From Nitrospirota bacterium (GTDB lineage: Bacteria > Nitrospirota > Thermodesulfovibrionia > UBA6902): DNA of 15,158 bases. The stretch is from the NCBI GenBank assembly GCA_024277515.1, contig JAJRVB010000202.1, positions 1 to 15,158 of the forward strand, written 5' to 3'. Within the stretch, counting starts at the first letter, position 1, and the number at the start of each line of letters is the position of its first letter. Shown here one piece after another: positions 13,980 through 15,158 of this stretch. The position numbers were made by a program, and so were the translations under genes. A model generated the notes under the pieces. That model saw nothing but the letters and a program-made list of their open reading frames with translations. It was not told where the DNA came from and did no database searches.

Positions 13980-14852
13980 CTACAAGGCGATAAGGTAGTG
14001 GAAGAGCGTAAAGACAAATACAGTGATGCTTATATAGCCGTTCATGTTGAAAAAGGCCATGTCCAGCTTGCTCAGATCATCAGGTTTTACCAGGGAGTGT
14101 TCATACAGCATGAGTGCGGACCCGATCAGCACCCCGGACATATACAGGCCGCCTAACCCGAATATCGGGACGAGGCTCAGGAGCAGCCCGATGGTAATGA
14201 CATGAAAAAGCCTTGCTATCCAGAGCGAAGCATTCACCCCGAACACGCTCGGAATTGAATACAGGCCCTGCGCTTTATCAAACTCCATGTCCTGCAAAGC
14301 ATATAATGTATCAAATCCCGCGACCCAGAACATCACGGCAAAACAGAGCGGCAGTATCTCCGGGTCAAAGGTGCCTTTTATCGCTATCCAGGCCCCCAGA
14401 GGCGCAAGCGAAAGCGCGATACCCAGTATGACATGACACAGCCAGGTAAACCTCTTGGTATATGAATAGGTAAAAAGAACAAGCACAAACAGGGGAGATA
14501 GTTTAAAGCAGAGAGGATTGAGTTTGTATGCCGCCAGCAGCAAAAAAGCAAATGCAGCGGCAGTAAAGGCAAATGCCTCCCACGCCTTTATGACTCCCCT
14601 CGGGATTTCCCTGCCCTGCGTCCTCGGGTTCAGGGCATCGAACTTTCTGTCAACGATCCTGTTCACCCCCATCGCCCCTGCCCTCCCGCCGACCATGGCC
14701 ACGGTTATCCAGAATATCTGGTAGAGCTCAGGGATTCCGTCCGACGCGATAATCGCGGCCGTAAACGCAAAGGGCAGCGCAAACACTGAATGAGAAAATT
14801 TAATGAGCCTGAAATAATCGACAATCTTTCCCGCGTATACCATGATGTACAT
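13980..14852 (-). CDS. UbiA-family prenyltransferase, 4-hydroxybenzoate-polyprenyltransferase-like (MqnP/UbiA)
   Basis: 290 residues, eight to nine hydrophobic segments. Both aspartate-rich motifs that bind the prenyl diphosphate through Mg2+ are intact: NRIVDRKFD (N64, D68, D72), followed by the NPRTQGREIPRG signature, and DTLYALQDMEFD (D181, D188, D192). It joins a polyprenyl chain to an aromatic ring in quinone biosynthesis at the inner membrane. In anaerobic lineages the usual role is the MqnP step of futalosine-type menaquinone synthesis, while UbiA makes ubiquinone; no mqn or ubi neighbour is visible, so the choice is inferred. The start is ATG 14850-14852; ATG 14841-14843 is also possible and neither has a clear ribosome-binding site. 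It is divergent from the DUF1015 gene. Confidence 0.9.
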   Translation of the reverse strand: MYIMVYAGKIVDYFRLIKFSHSVFALPFAFTAAIIASDGIPELYQIFWITVAMVGGRAGAMGVNRIVDRKFDALNPRTQGREIPRGVIKAWEAFAFTAAAFAFLLLAAYKLNPLCFKLSPLFVLVLFTYSYTKRFTWLCHVILGIALSLAPLGAWIAIKGTFDPEILPLCFAVMFWVAGFDTLYALQDMEFDKAQGLYSIPSVFGVNASLWIARLFHVITIGLLLSLVPIFGLGGLYMSGVLIGSALMLYEHSLVKPDDLSKLDMAFFNMNGYISITVFVFTLFHYLIAL

Positions 14853-14900
14853 ATTTTAGATTTACAGGCCATGAAATGCAATATTAAATCTCAGCCTGAT

Positions 14901-14930
14901 TTGAATTTTTAATATGCTCAATGTTAAGAT
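14901..14930 (+). promoter_or_regulatory. weak candidate promoter of the DUF1015 gene
   Basis: TTGAAT (14901-14906) and TAAGAT (14925-14930) are spaced 18 bp apart, about 25 bp before the ATG. Both elements are imperfect. Confidence 0.3.
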
Positions 14931-14954
14931 ATTTTTCCTCAGGAACCTTGAATC

Positions 14955-15158
14955 ATGGCAGATATTATTCCGTTTAAAGGCATTCTGTACAACCCGGATA
15001 AGGTGGACGCCTCCCTTACCATGGCGCCGCCATACGACATAGTCACGCCTGAATTCAAGGAAGAACTTTACAGGAGAGACCCTCATAATATAATCCGCAT
15101 TGATTTCGGCAGGGACAGTGATGATGACAATGAGCAGGAAAACCGATATACTCGGGCA
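14955..15158 (+). CDS. DUF1015 family protein, N-terminal part (runs off the window)
   Basis: 68 residues are visible, beginning MADIIPFKGILYNPDKV and continuing with the family hallmark APPYDIVTPEFKEELYRRDPHNIIRIDFG. DUF1015 (COG4198) proteins are usually about 400 residues, so about five sixths lie beyond the edge. The family is conserved but poorly characterised; a distant ParB/sulfiredoxin-like kinase relationship has been proposed and I do not assign a reaction. ATG 14955 is preceded by an AGGA about 11 nt upstream. It is divergent from the ubiA-family gene over a 102-bp gap. Confidence 0.88.
   Translation, partial: MADIIPFKGILYNPDKVDASLTMAPPYDIVTPEFKEELYRRDPHNIIRIDFGRDSDDDNEQENRYTRA

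Overview
The window looks like chromosomal DNA from a Gram-negative, probably anaerobic or microaerophilic bacterium of the Nitrospirota/Desulfobacterota type. This is inference from gene content and style: LptF/LptG (an outer membrane), a bifunctional GlnE next to both a beta-type and an alpha-type glutamine synthetase, a UbiA-family quinone prenyltransferase, a DUF1015 gene, and a sigma-54-type promoter. No rRNA, tRNA or CRISPR array was seen.

Left edge (1-1614), accessory: a perfect hairpin, a 5'-truncated DUF4143-type ATPase remnant on the minus strand, and a complete ribbon-helix-helix antitoxin/PIN toxin pair behind a promoter studded with TGCA half-sites.

Centre (1615-11470), a nitrogen-assimilation block: a sigma-54-type promoter with two tandem palindromes drives glnK-amt. 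A stand-alone class I glutamine amidotransferase follows, then an adenylylatable GSI-beta glutamine synthetase with its own promoter and a strong terminator. Next comes an unusual J-domain/PilZ fusion, a second PII gene on the minus strand, and a glnE-glnA2 operon on the plus strand. The second synthetase is GSI-alpha and lacks the adenylylation tyrosine. The parts fit one circuit: ammonium uptake (Amt) gated by PII, glutamine synthesis by two differently controlled enzymes, and covalent control of GlnA1 by GlnE. GlnD and NtrB/NtrC are not in the window.

Right side (11471-15158), envelope and housekeeping: lptF-lptG (LPS transport permeases), a convergent ubiA-family gene, and the start of a DUF1015 gene running off the edge.

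Two copies of an unnamed ~150-bp quasi-palindromic element lie at ~5917-6082 and ~11604-11753. The second is cut off precisely inside the start of lptF and supplies its start codon(s). The first sits in the glnA terminator and is flanked by a 17-bp direct repeat. Short AT-rich repeats also sit in front of the amidotransferase and inside the amt signal-peptide coding region.
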